From NCBI GenBank assembly GCA_948847595.1, contig CAQOGY010000004.1, forward strand, positions 124,001 to 188,000: 64,000 nucleotides of DNA. The letters run 5' to 3'. Below the pieces are notes generated by a model. It ran no database searches and was not told the origin of the DNA. It saw only the letters and a program-made list of their open reading frames with translations. This document shows, in pieces, positions 1 to 9,005 of this stretch. The DNA comes from an uncultured Bacteroides sp. GTDB lineage: Bacteria > Bacteroidota > Bacteroidia > Bacteroidales > Bacteroidaceae. Position numbers and translations under genes: made by a program. The stretch's first letter is position 1; each line of letters opens with the position of its first letter.

Positions 1-2500
1 ATATACTGGGCCAGTTGCGGGCTTCTTCGTCTGTTTGGAATAGTCCGAGTGCTACCAATCCATGCTTTTGTCCCAGTTTTCGTCCATTCCTCTTGAGATG
101 CTCCTGAATATTAGGGCTATCGGTCACGCTTAAATATCTGTTCTTATACCAGCTGATATTGAATCGTGCTCCATAAGTAAAATCCTTTATTCTGTTCTCA
201 TGAGTCAAAGCCAGTTCGAATCCGCGGTTATCTGCCTTACCTGTATTCACGACAGACGGATAATATCCTCCGACTGAAGGAGCGAATGTTCCTCCTTGCT
301 TCTCAAGTATATCCTTGGTAATTTTATAGAAGGCGTCAAATTCGACTCCCAGTAATCCGCTCCATAACGTAGATTCGAATCCGATATTATATATTGTGAC
401 GTTTTCCCACGTCAAATCTGGATTGTCCAGGCTATTCGTTTTATATGCGTTCTGTGAACCACTACCTATCACGACACTCGGATCGGATGAAGTTGCCTGC
501 AGAGTTCTCAAAAACATATATGCATTTACTCCGGTATCATTTCCTAGCTTACCGACTGATCCCCTTATTTTCAGGTTATCAACAAATGGCAAGGTTTCTT
601 TGAAGAATTTTTCTTCGGACAGTCTCCATCCGATAGAAACGGCGGGAAATAAAGTCCACCGTTTGGAACCTACAAATTTGTAAGAGGCGTCGTAACGACC
701 GGATATTTCTAATAAATATTTGTTGTCGAAAGCATAATTGAAACGACCGACAAATCCGGCATTCGGAACAATATTGCTGCTACCGCCAAACGCACCTGCG
801 GCTGCTGTCAGTTCCTTTGCAAAATCCAGTTCCGGTAATTCCAGGAAATCTAGTCCTTGAGTAGAGATTGAGAACTCATTGGACATTGTTCTGTATTGCT
901 CGTATAAAAGTAACCCGGAAACAGCATGCTTGCCGAAAGTACGTGAATAATTAGCACTTGCCTGAAGCGTGAGGAATCCTCTTCGTGATGTGTTTTCAGC
1001 CAATTTCGCCAGCTTGCCGATAGAAGAGTCTACTATTTTATACTGTAACCCTTGTTCGGTGACAGTACCTTGTGCCATTTTGAAAGGAGTCTGGAATGCT
1101 TTGGCATAAGTAGTGCTAAAGTCGTAGCTCCCCGAAAAATTCAGGGAAAGTCCTTCAGTGATCCAAGGCAAATCCCATTTTATATTTAAGTTGCTTTCAA
1201 AATAATCGGCATAATTCTTTCTGAATCCAGATTCATTAAGAGCGGCTATCGGACTTACTAAAGGACCATTTGTGATGTTGCCTGCCGGGTATCCATCATA
1301 TGTCTTGGGCAGATAGGGATGCGCTCTCATGGCTTGCTGAAAGACATTATTCCAGGTGTTTTTTTCTGTACTGAAAGTCGGGGCTTCCCTTTTTTCTTTA
1401 CGTCCTCCAAGTCCAATCGATACAGACAGATTCTTGCTGATCTTGGCATCTACATTGCTTCTGAAATTATATCTGTCGAAATTTATATTTTTGACATTTC
1501 CTTCCTGATCATAATATCCGACTGAGAAGAAATATCTTAATTTGTCATTTCCTCCGTCAACTGTAATTGTGTTCTGAGTGGTATGTCCTGTGCGGAAAAG
1601 CTCATCTACCCAGTTCGTGTTTCCCCATATACCGTCGGGGTCTCCTTCTATCATTTTTCGTATGTTGCTGTTGCTGAACAGAGGATCTTTTCCATTCAAC
1701 ATGCGGGCTTTGTTATACCAATAAGCGTATTCGGGACCATTGAGAAATTCCGGAAACATTGTATTCCGGCTCATGGCTACTGAGCTTGAGAATTTGATCG
1801 TCGGTTTTCCTTCAGAGCCTTTTTTAGTCGTGACCAATATGACTCCTGCTGCAGCCTGCAGCCCGTATACGGCTGCAGCTGATGCATCTTTCAAAATGGT
1901 GATAGATTCAATTTCCTCTGGATTCAACTGATCGAATGATCTTCGGATACCATCTACTATAACCACCGGAGAATTGGAGGATGCAAAACTACTGGCTCCC
2001 CGGATATTGATAGAAGCGCCATCTCCACCGGGTAACCCACTGGACTGTTTGGAAACGAGTCCCGGAAGTTTACCTGTTATCATATTGCTTACCGCACCTA
2101 TCGGTGCCTGCATAATTTCCCGGGCATTTACCTGGGCAACAGAACCTGTAACACTTCCTTTTTTCTGGCTGCCATATCCTACTATGACTACATCCTCCAG
2201 CACATTTTCCATTGGTTCCATTTGGACGTTAAGAATATTTTTGTCTGCTCTGACTTCAGCTTTCTTATAGCCAACATATGAGAAAATCAGAACCGGACTT
2301 TTTTCCTGCGAATGGATGGTAAACTTACCATCTATATTGGTAATAGTTCCTATATTCGTTCCTTTTACGGCGACATGTACTCCTATCATGCTTTCTCCTT
2401 TTTCATCGATAACCGTTCCGGAGATCGTTCTCGGTACATTGGTTGCTGCTATATAAGTACAGAGCCAAATGAATGTTATGATTGTTAATACTCTTTTCAT
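1..2500 (-). CDS. SusC-like TonB-dependent outer-membrane receptor (partial, C-terminus beyond left edge)
   Basis: Reading leftward from an ATG at 2498-2500, the frame stays open to the window edge (833 codons). It begins with a short hydrophobic signal segment (MKRVLTIITFIWLC). A carboxypeptidase-regulatory-like domain follows (about residues 25-100; RTISGTVIDEKGESMIGV), then a TonB plug with the SusC hallmarks VIVGYGSQKKGSVTGSV and IRGASSF...PVVIVDGI, and then barrel strands. SusC proteins import glycans across the outer membrane with a SusD partner. No SusD is visible, so it should lie left of the window. The gene follows the lipoprotein gene by 35 nt, which suggests co-transcription. The substrate is not readable from sequence; the neighbouring esterase and XylR-type regulator suggest a plant or decorated polysaccharide. 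Confidence 0.93.
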   Translation of the reverse strand, partial: MKRVLTIITFIWLCTYIAATNVPRTISGTVIDEKGESMIGVHVAVKGTNIGTITNIDGKFTIHSQEKSPVLIFSYVGYKKAEVRADKNILNVQMEPMENVLEDVVIVGYGSQKKGSVTGSVAQVNAREIMQAPIGAVSNMITGKLPGLVSKQSSGLPGGDGASINIRGASSFASSNSPVVIVDGIRRSFDQLNPEEIESITILKDASAAAVYGLQAAAGVILVTTKKGSEGKPTIKFSSSVAMSRNTMFPEFLNGPEYAYWYNKARMLNGKDPLFSNSNIRKMIEGDPDGIWGNTNWVDELFRTGHTTQNTITVDGGNDKLRYFFSVGYYDQEGNVKNINFDRYNFRSNVDAKISKNLSVSIGLGGRKEKREAPTFSTEKNTWNNVFQQAMRAHPYLPKTYDGYPAGNITNGPLVSPIAALNESGFRKNYADYFESNLNIKWDLPWITEGLSLNFSGSYDFSTTYAKAFQTPFKMAQGTVTEQGLQYKIVDSSIGKLAKLAENTSRRGFLTLQASANYSRTFGKHAVSGLLLYEQYRTMSNEFSISTQGLDFLELPELDFAKELTAAAGAFGGSSNIVPNAGFVGRFNYAFDNKYLLEISGRYDASYKFVGSKRWTLFPAVSIGWRLSEEKFFKETLPFVDNLKIRGSVGKLGNDTGVNAYMFLRTLQATSSDPSVVIGSGSQNAYKTNSLDNPDLTWENVTIYNIGFESTLWSGLLGVEFDAFYKITKDILEKQGGTFAPSVGGYYPSVVNTGKADNRGFELALTHENRIKDFTYGARFNISWYKNRYLSVTDSPNIQEHLKRNGRKLGQKHGLVALGLFQTDEEARNWPSI

Positions 2501-2535
2501 GTTTTCTTAGTTTTAAGATAATTCTGTTATCTGTA

Positions 2536-4287
2536 TCATTTAAATTCTCGGAAAGCCATGGTCCAGCATCCATACACTTTGGTTCCTGGTGATACTGACT
2601 TAGTTCTGGTATCAAGCATTTTTGCCTGAGTCTTATTTATGTTGGTAGATGTCCAGAATGTCGAATGTGTCCCTTCTATCAGTGGAGTGCCTCCATATTT
2701 CTCGACAGTCTGTTTCATTAACTCTTTGTCTGCAGCCCAGATGGTACAGAATAGAAGCATTTCGTCTGCTGCGGGCAGATACCAGTCTGTATGCCCTCCG
2801 AAGCTGACCCAGGCTGCCCATCTTGCTGCTATATTGAGGTTAGTTCCTGCCTGATTGGGCGGTCCATAGATTGCTATGATGGCAGCGGTGTTTGCTCCAC
2901 CGTCAGAATCACTGTTCGCACCGGTAATATCTACATTACCATTCGGATACCAAGGTAGTTTGGGACCAATGGTCAAGCCCATTATTGTTCCTGTTATATT
3001 GTAGCGGCTGATACCTGTAAGTGGTTGGGCTTCATTAATCTTTAGGATCAAGCCTCCCTGCCAGTATGAAAGTAGCTGTGGCGGAGTTATAGATACATCC
3101 TGATTGCCAATTGTAAGGTTGTATGTTGGAGGAAGGTAATATGTAAATGTGTTATCACTTGCTACTCCGGAAGTCGTGAAAGTAATTTTTCTCAATATAG
3201 GGAAACCGTCCGGCAACATTAATCTAAATTCGTTTCCGGCTTTTATAGAACTTACATTCTTTTCACTTACGGAAGAATTATCATCTGTAAATGTAAAAGT
3301 TGCAGCCAAAAGCTCAATATCATCTGGTTTTCCGGTGAATGTCACGCTGGCATAGTTTATCAATCCCATTTCGCATTTTACGGGAATCTTTCGTGTTAAC
3401 CGTTTGCCGTATTTATTGATGGCAATTACTTCTACTGAACCTTTCTCTTCATACTCTGCTTCCATGCCGGAAGGAGAGGTGATAATCAGTGTTCCGCTTT
3501 TCTTGTCTTCTGATAAGTTGTATGTTGCACTCCAGGCTTTAGGAGTGACAAATTCAAAGGAAGTAATACCCGAACAGATGAAGTCGACAGGTATAGAGAA
3601 TCCTGCCGCCATCTTCAACGTATCTGTGGCTGAGGTGGAAATCACGAGGGTGAACGGTCTGTATTTGGGTAAAGTATATTCTCTTGATGGAACCTCATTA
3701 GTGATAATGGTTGCGTTACTATCCGTATCAAAAGATATTTCTTTAAAAAGGGCTTTTACTCCAATTGCTCTGTATTTTTTTCCTTCAGGGTTGTATACAT
3801 CTCTTTTGTCATTATCCACATTGATAATCCAATTGCCATAATTGTCAATTTCGAACTGCGGCAATACTCCGTCCGGGCTTACTTCATAGTTAGACCGGTT
3901 CTGATCTTTAAGAAGAGTCGTTGCGGAAGTTCCTGTATCAATAATCTGCGTCCAGAAATATTTTTTATCAATCTTGTGTATTCCTATTAAAGGAGCAGGA
4001 TTATTAACATTGTCGAGTATAAATTTTACAGGTTCATTCTTGACGAACTCTAAAACATAACTGTTGTCGACTATCTGAATATTGGTTATAGAGTCTTCTT
4101 CCTGTACAACTAAAACGGCATTTCTCAACGAAATGATATCTCCGTTTACACGGTCGAGCCATTTCTCTTTGTCTGCGATCTCCACTTCGGGAAGAGAATC
4201 GTCATCATTGCTGTCACAACTGAATAGAGAGAGTGATAGCAACAAAACAAAAGCATAACTTTTGAACTTAAATAGTGAATTTCTCAT
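2536..4287 (-). CDS. Surface lipoprotein, DUF4988-like N-terminus and DUF1566/FISUMP-like C-terminus
   Basis: 583 residues. The signal peptide ends in a lipobox (LSLFSC, Cys24) followed by DSNDDD, an acidic run typical of Bacteroides lipoproteins exported to the cell surface. Residues about 35-120 (KEKWLDRVNGDIISLRNAV, then beta-rich GxxI/V repeats) resemble the N-terminal domain shared with PL29-type proteins (DUF4988). The middle is beta-sandwich-like. The last 110 residues contain FGGHTDWYLPAADEM and STFWTSTN, as in DUF1566/FISUMP modules. The gene lies directly upstream of susC, which is unusual because glycan-binding lipoproteins normally follow susC/susD. A role in capturing glycan at the surface is inference; no catalytic motif was recognised. 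Confidence 0.82.
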   Translation of the reverse strand: MRNSLFKFKSYAFVLLLSLSLFSCDSNDDDSLPEVEIADKEKWLDRVNGDIISLRNAVLVVQEEDSITNIQIVDNSYVLEFVKNEPVKFILDNVNNPAPLIGIHKIDKKYFWTQIIDTGTSATTLLKDQNRSNYEVSPDGVLPQFEIDNYGNWIINVDNDKRDVYNPEGKKYRAIGVKALFKEISFDTDSNATIITNEVPSREYTLPKYRPFTLVISTSATDTLKMAAGFSIPVDFICSGITSFEFVTPKAWSATYNLSEDKKSGTLIITSPSGMEAEYEEKGSVEVIAINKYGKRLTRKIPVKCEMGLINYASVTFTGKPDDIELLAATFTFTDDNSSVSEKNVSSIKAGNEFRLMLPDGFPILRKITFTTSGVASDNTFTYYLPPTYNLTIGNQDVSITPPQLLSYWQGGLILKINEAQPLTGISRYNITGTIMGLTIGPKLPWYPNGNVDITGANSDSDGGANTAAIIAIYGPPNQAGTNLNIAARWAAWVSFGGHTDWYLPAADEMLLFCTIWAADKELMKQTVEKYGGTPLIEGTHSTFWTSTNINKTQAKMLDTRTKSVSPGTKVYGCWTMAFREFK

Positions 4288-4439
4288 GTTTTTAATCGGT
4301 ATTTAAGATGTAAGTAATTCTGTTTATCTCACACTGGTGAATCTGTAAAATGATGTTTTTGCCAATAGGGACTGTTCATACTATTACACGTTTATAAGGT
4401 TAATAAATTAATGTTCATTATCAGCTAATACTAGTATTA

Positions 4440-4447
4440 CAAATTTA
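4440..4447 (-). promoter_or_regulatory. Promoter -7 box for the lipoprotein-susC transcript
   Basis: On the minus strand this reads TAAATTTG, a match to the Bacteroides -7 consensus TAnnTTTG. It lies about 150 nt upstream of the lipoprotein start at 4287. No TTTG-like -33 box is visible at the usual spacing, which fits activator dependence. An operator-like repeat pair lies at 4479-4502. Confidence 0.6.
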
Positions 4448-4478
4448 GCTTGTTATAAGGGTGGTTTTATCCAATTTT

Positions 4479-4510
4479 ACGCAGACTGATCCTCAAAAAA
4501 CGTTAGTTAT
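4479..4510. promoter_or_regulatory. Candidate XylR/AraC-type operator, two half-sites 21 bp apart (site 2)
   Basis: The half-sites begin with ACG at 4479 (ACGCAGACTGAT) and 4500 (ACGTTAGTTAT, preceded by TCAAAAA). They resemble the clearer pair at 6002/6023: the first shares ACGnAnAnTGAT and the second shares CAAAAAACG and AGTTAT. Both pairs start exactly 39 and 60 bp from the proximal edge of their -7 boxes. The 21-bp spacing suits AraC-family direct repeats. The regulator at 6031-7176 is the obvious candidate to bind. Confidence 0.5.
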
Positions 4511-4618
4511 TCTTATCTTGTCATCATTTATGTCTAATAGTCATGCTCCTTGCTGATATTAGACGAGGTTCGTGGGGAACCGTAAAGAAGCTTATTTTAG
4601 TTCATAGTATTCATTTGT

Positions 4619-5794
4619 TTAATTATTAATAGGGTAGTCCAGTAAATACCATTTAAAGAAATTATAGACGACCTCATTTGACTCCGGATTGGGGTCATGT
4701 TTGGGTCTGTTCGTCATAGCTACTCTGTTTTTATATCCTAGAAGTCGGTTGATGAGTATCGTATGATTGAGCGGTATCCATCTTTCCGGTCCGTCGGAAA
4801 AACCGCCTGAAACAAGAAAAGGGCGGGGGGGCATCAGTGCATGGAGCTCATGTAAATCATGTTTTTCTTTTCGCAATCTGCTATAAACACCTTTCTGTGT
4901 GTTATAACCTTTTACATTCCAGGTGTTTTTCCAGGGAGGGGTATAATAACCTAAGTACCAAGGTTCCCAGTAGTTAATGTATCCTCCTTTTGTTTCATCA
5001 AATACGATACCGGGATCACTCCAGACTGCACAAGCAAACTTTTCATACAGGCAGGATGCAAACATCGCCCATTTACCTCCATATGAATGTCCGACAATAC
5101 CTATTTTTGTAGAATCTACTTCTGTTACTTTGGCCAATACTTCCCAGGCATTAGCTGCTGCATATGCTAATGCTGATAAAGGTTGTATAGAAGCGTTGTT
5201 GATGTCAGGATAATATATAGAGTATGTTTTCTCTTTTGTAGTCTGTGTAGTACCTAGAGATAGTGTAATAAATCCTCTTTTAGTCAGTTGATAAGCAAAG
5301 TCCCGGTTGGGTTTCCCACCTGATCCGATGGCTGTTTCGGGTTCGTAGAATACAGAAATGACTGCGGGTTTTTTCCCTCTTTTATCAGGAATTAATAAAT
5401 ATCCTTCAGTCTGTTCGTTGGGTGTCCAGCAAAAACGGACGCGATATTGATAAAAATCTTCTCGTTTAAGGGTATTTATTATTTCAAATTTCTGATTGGT
5501 AATGACAGGAGGCCATTCCCCTATTAAACTCATCCATTCTTCTTTTATTTCTTTACGTCTTTTTTTCCATTCGCTGGCGCTTTTAATTGAATCTCCATTG
5601 GCTGGCAAGAGAGGAGAGCGATACTCTCCGTATTTGTTTTCATAGATTGCCGGAGGTTTGAAATAGGCAGAAATATTATTCCATGTTTCTGTTGTTATCT
5701 TCTTCGGATTATTGACTTTATTCCCAATACAATTGGTAGTGCATAATCCTGAGCAGATGATTATGTAGTATATAAAAATCTGTTTGGCGGACAT
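4619..5794 (-). CDS. Alpha/beta-hydrolase, carbohydrate-esterase-like, exported
   Basis: An alpha/beta-hydrolase-fold esterase. The nucleophile motif is GHSYGG (in KIGIVGHSYGGKWAMF), the acid region is around SDPGIVFDE, and a C-terminal histidine lies in RPKHDPNPE. MPPRPFLVSGG before the histidine resembles acetyl-xylan and glucuronoyl esterase-like families. The open frame extends upstream to 5902, with further Met codons at 5902 and 5851. I chose 5794 because it puts the hydrophobic segment IFIYYIIICSGLC directly after a short basic start, giving a signal peptide or lipoprotein signal. The longer starts cannot be excluded, since the promoter at 5963-5970 lies upstream of all of them. Its place beside XylR and SusC suggests it removes ester groups from the target glycan. 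Confidence 0.82.
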   Translation of the reverse strand: MSAKQIFIYYIIICSGLCTTNCIGNKVNNPKKITTETWNNISAYFKPPAIYENKYGEYRSPLLPANGDSIKSASEWKKRRKEIKEEWMSLIGEWPPVITNQKFEIINTLKREDFYQYRVRFCWTPNEQTEGYLLIPDKRGKKPAVISVFYEPETAIGSGGKPNRDFAYQLTKRGFITLSLGTTQTTKEKTYSIYYPDINNASIQPLSALAYAAANAWEVLAKVTEVDSTKIGIVGHSYGGKWAMFASCLYEKFACAVWSDPGIVFDETKGGYINYWEPWYLGYYTPPWKNTWNVKGYNTQKGVYSRLRKEKHDLHELHALMPPRPFLVSGGFSDGPERWIPLNHTILINRLLGYKNRVAMTNRPKHDPNPESNEVVYNFFKWYLLDYPINN

Positions 5795-5962
5795 AAGCTT
5801 TTGAATGAATAGCTTTTTCCTCTTACCTTGCTTTTTGATGATGTTCGACATTTTAAGGTTATATATGGGCGTTATTATATATTTGTAATCAATATATAGC
5901 ATTCTGTATAGCTAATGTATCCTCATTGTCGATGGAGGTTAAAGGACGATTAGCTTATGAGG

Positions 5963-5970
5963 CAAAAGTA
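5963..5970 (-). promoter_or_regulatory. Promoter -7 box for the esterase gene
   Basis: The minus strand reads TACTTTTG, a full match to TAnnTTTG. It lies between the regulator's stop codon and the esterase start, with no clear -33 TTTG. Operator-like repeats lie 39 and 60 bp away, the same geometry as at 4440. Confidence 0.65.
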
Positions 5971-6001
5971 GGCTGTTTCCATAATAAATCTTATAGCAAA
6001 A

Positions 6002-6034
6002 ACGAAAAGTGATATTCAAAAAACGAAAAGTTAT
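6002..6034. promoter_or_regulatory. Candidate XylR/AraC-type operator, direct repeat with 21-bp spacing (site 1)
   Basis: ACGAAAAGTGAT at 6002-6013 is repeated as ACGAAAAGTTAT at 6023-6034, each preceded by an A run. Twenty-one base pairs puts the copies on the same DNA face, as expected for AraC-family activators. The pair lies just upstream of the esterase promoter and overlaps the stop codon of the regulator gene. A related pair occurs at 4479/4500 at the same distance from its promoter. Confidence 0.62.
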
Positions 6035-7176
6035 ACGTGGTCAGTCTTCTTTTGGCGATATTCAATAGGAGAACAGCCTTTATATTTTTTGAAGACGCGT
6101 GAAATATTATTGTAATCTTTAAAGCCAACTTCGATGGCCAAGTCTGCTAAAGATCGATCAGTTGTGAGTAGCAGGTCGGCAAGATGATTACAGCGACAGT
6201 TCAGAATATACTGGTAAATGGAGGTGTTCAAAGCATTTTTGAATTTTACTTCAAAGTTTCTGCGTGATAACGGAATATGGGCAAGCAGAGATTCTATGGT
6301 CAGATCAGAGCTGTAGTGAGTATCTATATATTTCACTACTTCCAGAATATAGGGATCTTTAATATTATGTTTTTCCGTAGACTGACGCAATTCGATGCGG
6401 ATGGGATTGATTACAATATTGAAAGTTCCTTCATGTTCTTTTTTTATTTGCTGATGGATGAGTCTTCCAATGGAATACCCTCCTCTTTCCACTTCCAATT
6501 CAATAGATGAAATAGGAGGGTCGGAGATATTGCAGATTAAATCGTCATTATCTACTCCTAAGAGGGCGATTTCCTCCGGTATATGGATATTACTGATTTT
6601 GCAGGTTTCAGAAATAAACAAAGCATGCGCATCGTCGCAGCAGAATAAAGCAACCGGTTTGGGAAGTTGGCCTAACCAGTCACTTACTTCCATTCTGATT
6701 TCATCTTCCTGCTTATCTGATTCGAAACAAAAGAAACTGCCGCCTGTTCGTTTTACCTCCTGACGATATCCTTCACAACGTTCGTCGGACCAGACTACGT
6801 CTTTAACACCGAAATAGGCGAAGTTGCGGAACATTCTTTTGGCAAAGAACTGTGCAGCCATTCTCCCGGTTCCTTTATAATCGCCTGTCAGGTTAGAATA
6901 GGTGAGACTTCGATGGTGATAATTTTGCAGAACGACTGGTATATTCAGTTCTTTTAGCAAATCGACTGTATTGCTGTTCCACTGTCCGATGATAGCATCT
7001 GCTTTCCATTTCTTTGCCCACTCCAAGATTCCTCTTTCTCCATACATCGCACTGTAATAAGAGGGAAGCCGGTAGAAGAGCCAGGGACCGTTTTCTTTTG
7101 AGTATTGTACGAGACCACGTAATAATTTCCTGTCAAATTCGCTGGAATAGTCTATTAAAAGTAGAATTTTAATCAT
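6031..7176 (-). CDS. XylR-type regulator (LacI-like sugar-binding domain plus AraC HTH)
   Basis: 381 residues. Residues about 1-260 form a periplasmic-binding-protein-like sensor (ILLLIDYSSEFDRKLLRGL; VDNDDLICNISDPPISSIE), as in the XylR/LacI effector domain but without an N-terminal HTH. The last ~105 residues are an AraC-type double HTH (SLADLAIEVGFKDYNNISRVFKKYKGCSPIEYR). This is the XylR architecture: sugar binding activates transcription from paired direct repeats. The gene sits directly upstream of the esterase, lipoprotein and susC genes, and matching repeats stand before both promoters of that cluster, so it is probably the local activator. The ligand is unknown; xylose is only the family precedent. 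Confidence 0.9.
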   Translation of the reverse strand: MIKILLLIDYSSEFDRKLLRGLVQYSKENGPWLFYRLPSYYSAMYGERGILEWAKKWKADAIIGQWNSNTVDLLKELNIPVVLQNYHHRSLTYSNLTGDYKGTGRMAAQFFAKRMFRNFAYFGVKDVVWSDERCEGYRQEVKRTGGSFFCFESDKQEDEIRMEVSDWLGQLPKPVALFCCDDAHALFISETCKISNIHIPEEIALLGVDNDDLICNISDPPISSIELEVERGGYSIGRLIHQQIKKEHEGTFNIVINPIRIELRQSTEKHNIKDPYILEVVKYIDTHYSSDLTIESLLAHIPLSRRNFEVKFKNALNTSIYQYILNCRCNHLADLLLTTDRSLADLAIEVGFKDYNNISRVFKKYKGCSPIEYRQKKTDHV

Positions 7177-7231
7177 AGCCTGATGTTTTTCTTTAGTATT
7201 AATTGAGATGCACTAGTATTATTGGAATGCA

Positions 7232-7239
7232 CAAATATA
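7232..7239 (-). promoter_or_regulatory. Promoter -7 box for the XylR-type regulator
   Basis: The minus strand reads TATATTTG (TAnnTTTG), about 55 nt upstream of the regulator's ATG at 7176. Confidence 0.5.
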
Positions 7240-7280
7240 TAAGAATTCCTTTGTTTTCCTATAATTAAGGAGCTAATTTT

Positions 7281-7349
7281 ATGGTGAACAGCGCACTTCG
7301 TGATCGCATGAAGAAAGCAGACCAGGAGCAGGAACAAACAGAAGAATAA
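7281..7349 (+). other. Tiny ORF or gene remnant, 22 codons
   Basis: ATG to TAA encoding MVNSALRDRMKKADQEQEQ then TEE, a charged peptide resembling the C-terminal tail of a larger protein. The frame is closed by a stop 15 nt upstream. No promoter is evident. It may be a small gene, a remnant, or chance. The rest of the 7177-7452 gap holds only the two flanking promoters. Confidence 0.2.
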
Positions 7350-7392
7350 GATAAATTAATACCCTCCCTGTCTTATTTATGAGATAAATGCC

Positions 7393-7400
7393 TATCTTTG
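7393..7400 (+). promoter_or_regulatory. Promoter -7 box for glyS
   Basis: TATCTTTG matches TAnnTTTG, 53 nt before the glyS start. No clear -33 box is present. Confidence 0.6.
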
Positions 7401-7452
7401 TGGCACTTTTTACGAAAAAAGGTAATTCAAATTAATAGATATAGAAAAGAAA

Positions 7453-8994
7453 ATGGCACAAGAAGACGTTTTTAAGAAACTTGTATCGCACTGCAAAGAG
7501 TACGGTTTCGTATTTCCTTCAAGCGATATCTACGACGGACTGGGCGCTGTGTATGACTACGGTCAGATGGGCGTTGAATTGAAAAACAACATTAAGAAAT
7601 ATTGGTGGGACAGCATGGTGCTGTTGCACGAAAACATTGTCGGTATCGACTCTGCCATCTTTATGCACCCTACCATTTGGAAGGCTTCCGGACACGTGGA
7701 TGCATTCAATGACCCTTTGATTGACAATAAGGATTCTAAAAAACGTTATCGTGCAGACGTATTGATCGAAGATCAGTTGGCTAAATATGACGATAAAATC
7801 AATAAAGAAGTAGCAAAAGCCGCCAAGAAGTTTGGTGAATCATTCGATGAGGCTCAATTCCGTTCTACCAACGGACGTGTGTTGGAACATCAGGCTAAGC
7901 GTGATGCACTTCACACTCGTTTCTCAAAAGCACTGAATGATAATAATCTGGATGAACTTCGTCAGATCATTGTTGATGAAGAGATCGTATGTCCTATTTC
8001 CGGTACTAAGAACTGGACGGAAGTTCGTCAGTTCAACCTGATGTTCTCTACAGAAATGGGATCGACTTCAGACGGTGCCATGAAGATTTATCTTCGTCCG
8101 GAAACGGCACAGGGTATCTTTGTAAACTATCTGAATGTGCAGAAAACCGGTCGTATGAAAGTACCTTTCGGTATTGCCCAGATTGGTAAGGCTTTCCGTA
8201 ATGAGATTGTTGCCCGTCAGTTCATCTTCCGTATGCGTGAGTTCGAACAGATGGAGATGCAGTTCTTTGTAAAACCGGGAACGGAACTGGATTGGTTCAA
8301 GAAATGGAAGGAGATTCGTCTGAAATGGCATAAAGCGCTGGGCTTCGGTGATGCCAGCTACCGCTATCACGACCACGATAAATTGGCTCACTATGCCAAT
8401 GCTGCAACAGATATCGAGTTCCTGATGCCATTCGGTTTCAAAGAAGTGGAAGGTATCCACTCCCGTACGAACTTCGACTTGTCTCAGCATGAGAAATTCT
8501 CCGGCAAGAGCATCAAATACTTCGATCCGGAATTGAATGAATCATACACTCCGTATGTGATTGAAACTTCTATCGGTGTAGACCGTATGTTCCTGAGCAT
8601 CATGAGCGCTGCTTATTGCGAAGAGCAACTGGAAAACGGAGAAAGCCGTGTTGTGCTGAAATTGCCTGCTGCCCTTGCTCCGGTGAAACTGGCTGTTATG
8701 CCGTTGATCAAGAAAGACGGTCTGCCTGAAAAGGCCCGTGAGATCATCGACGCTCTGAAGTTCCACTTCCACTGCCAGTATGACGAAAAAGACAGTATCG
8801 GCAAGCGTTATCGTCGTCAGGATGCCATCGGTACTCCGTTCTGCGTAACAGTGGATCATCAGACATTAGAAGATAACTGCGTGACATTGCGTAATCGCGA
8901 TACCATGCAGCAAGAGCGTGTAGCTATCTCTGAACTGAACAATATCATCGCAGACAGAGTGAGCATCACTTCATTATTGAAAACTTTACAATAA
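7453..8994 (+). CDS. glyS: Glycyl-tRNA synthetase, class II, single-chain type
   Basis: 513 residues, the size of the homodimeric bacterial/eukaryotic-type GlyRS, not the alpha/beta GlyQ/GlyS form. It charges tRNA-Gly using ATP. The start KKLVSHCKEYGFVFPSSDIY is characteristic. Motif 2 lies in GIAQIGKAFRNEI and FRMREFEQMEMQFF, and motif 3 contains ETSIGVDRMFLS. The last ~110 residues are the anticodon-binding domain (APVKLAVMPLIKKDGLPEKA). Only 11 nt separate it from the FKBP gene, so both may share the transcript starting near 7407. Coding is intact. Confidence 0.98.
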   Translation: MAQEDVFKKLVSHCKEYGFVFPSSDIYDGLGAVYDYGQMGVELKNNIKKYWWDSMVLLHENIVGIDSAIFMHPTIWKASGHVDAFNDPLIDNKDSKKRYRADVLIEDQLAKYDDKINKEVAKAAKKFGESFDEAQFRSTNGRVLEHQAKRDALHTRFSKALNDNNLDELRQIIVDEEIVCPISGTKNWTEVRQFNLMFSTEMGSTSDGAMKIYLRPETAQGIFVNYLNVQKTGRMKVPFGIAQIGKAFRNEIVARQFIFRMREFEQMEMQFFVKPGTELDWFKKWKEIRLKWHKALGFGDASYRYHDHDKLAHYANAATDIEFLMPFGFKEVEGIHSRTNFDLSQHEKFSGKSIKYFDPELNESYTPYVIETSIGVDRMFLSIMSAAYCEEQLENGESRVVLKLPAALAPVKLAVMPLIKKDGLPEKAREIIDALKFHFHCQYDEKDSIGKRYRRQDAIGTPFCVTVDHQTLEDNCVTLRNRDTMQQERVAISELNNIIADRVSITSLLKTLQ

Positions 8995-9005
8995 ACCATT
9001 AACGA

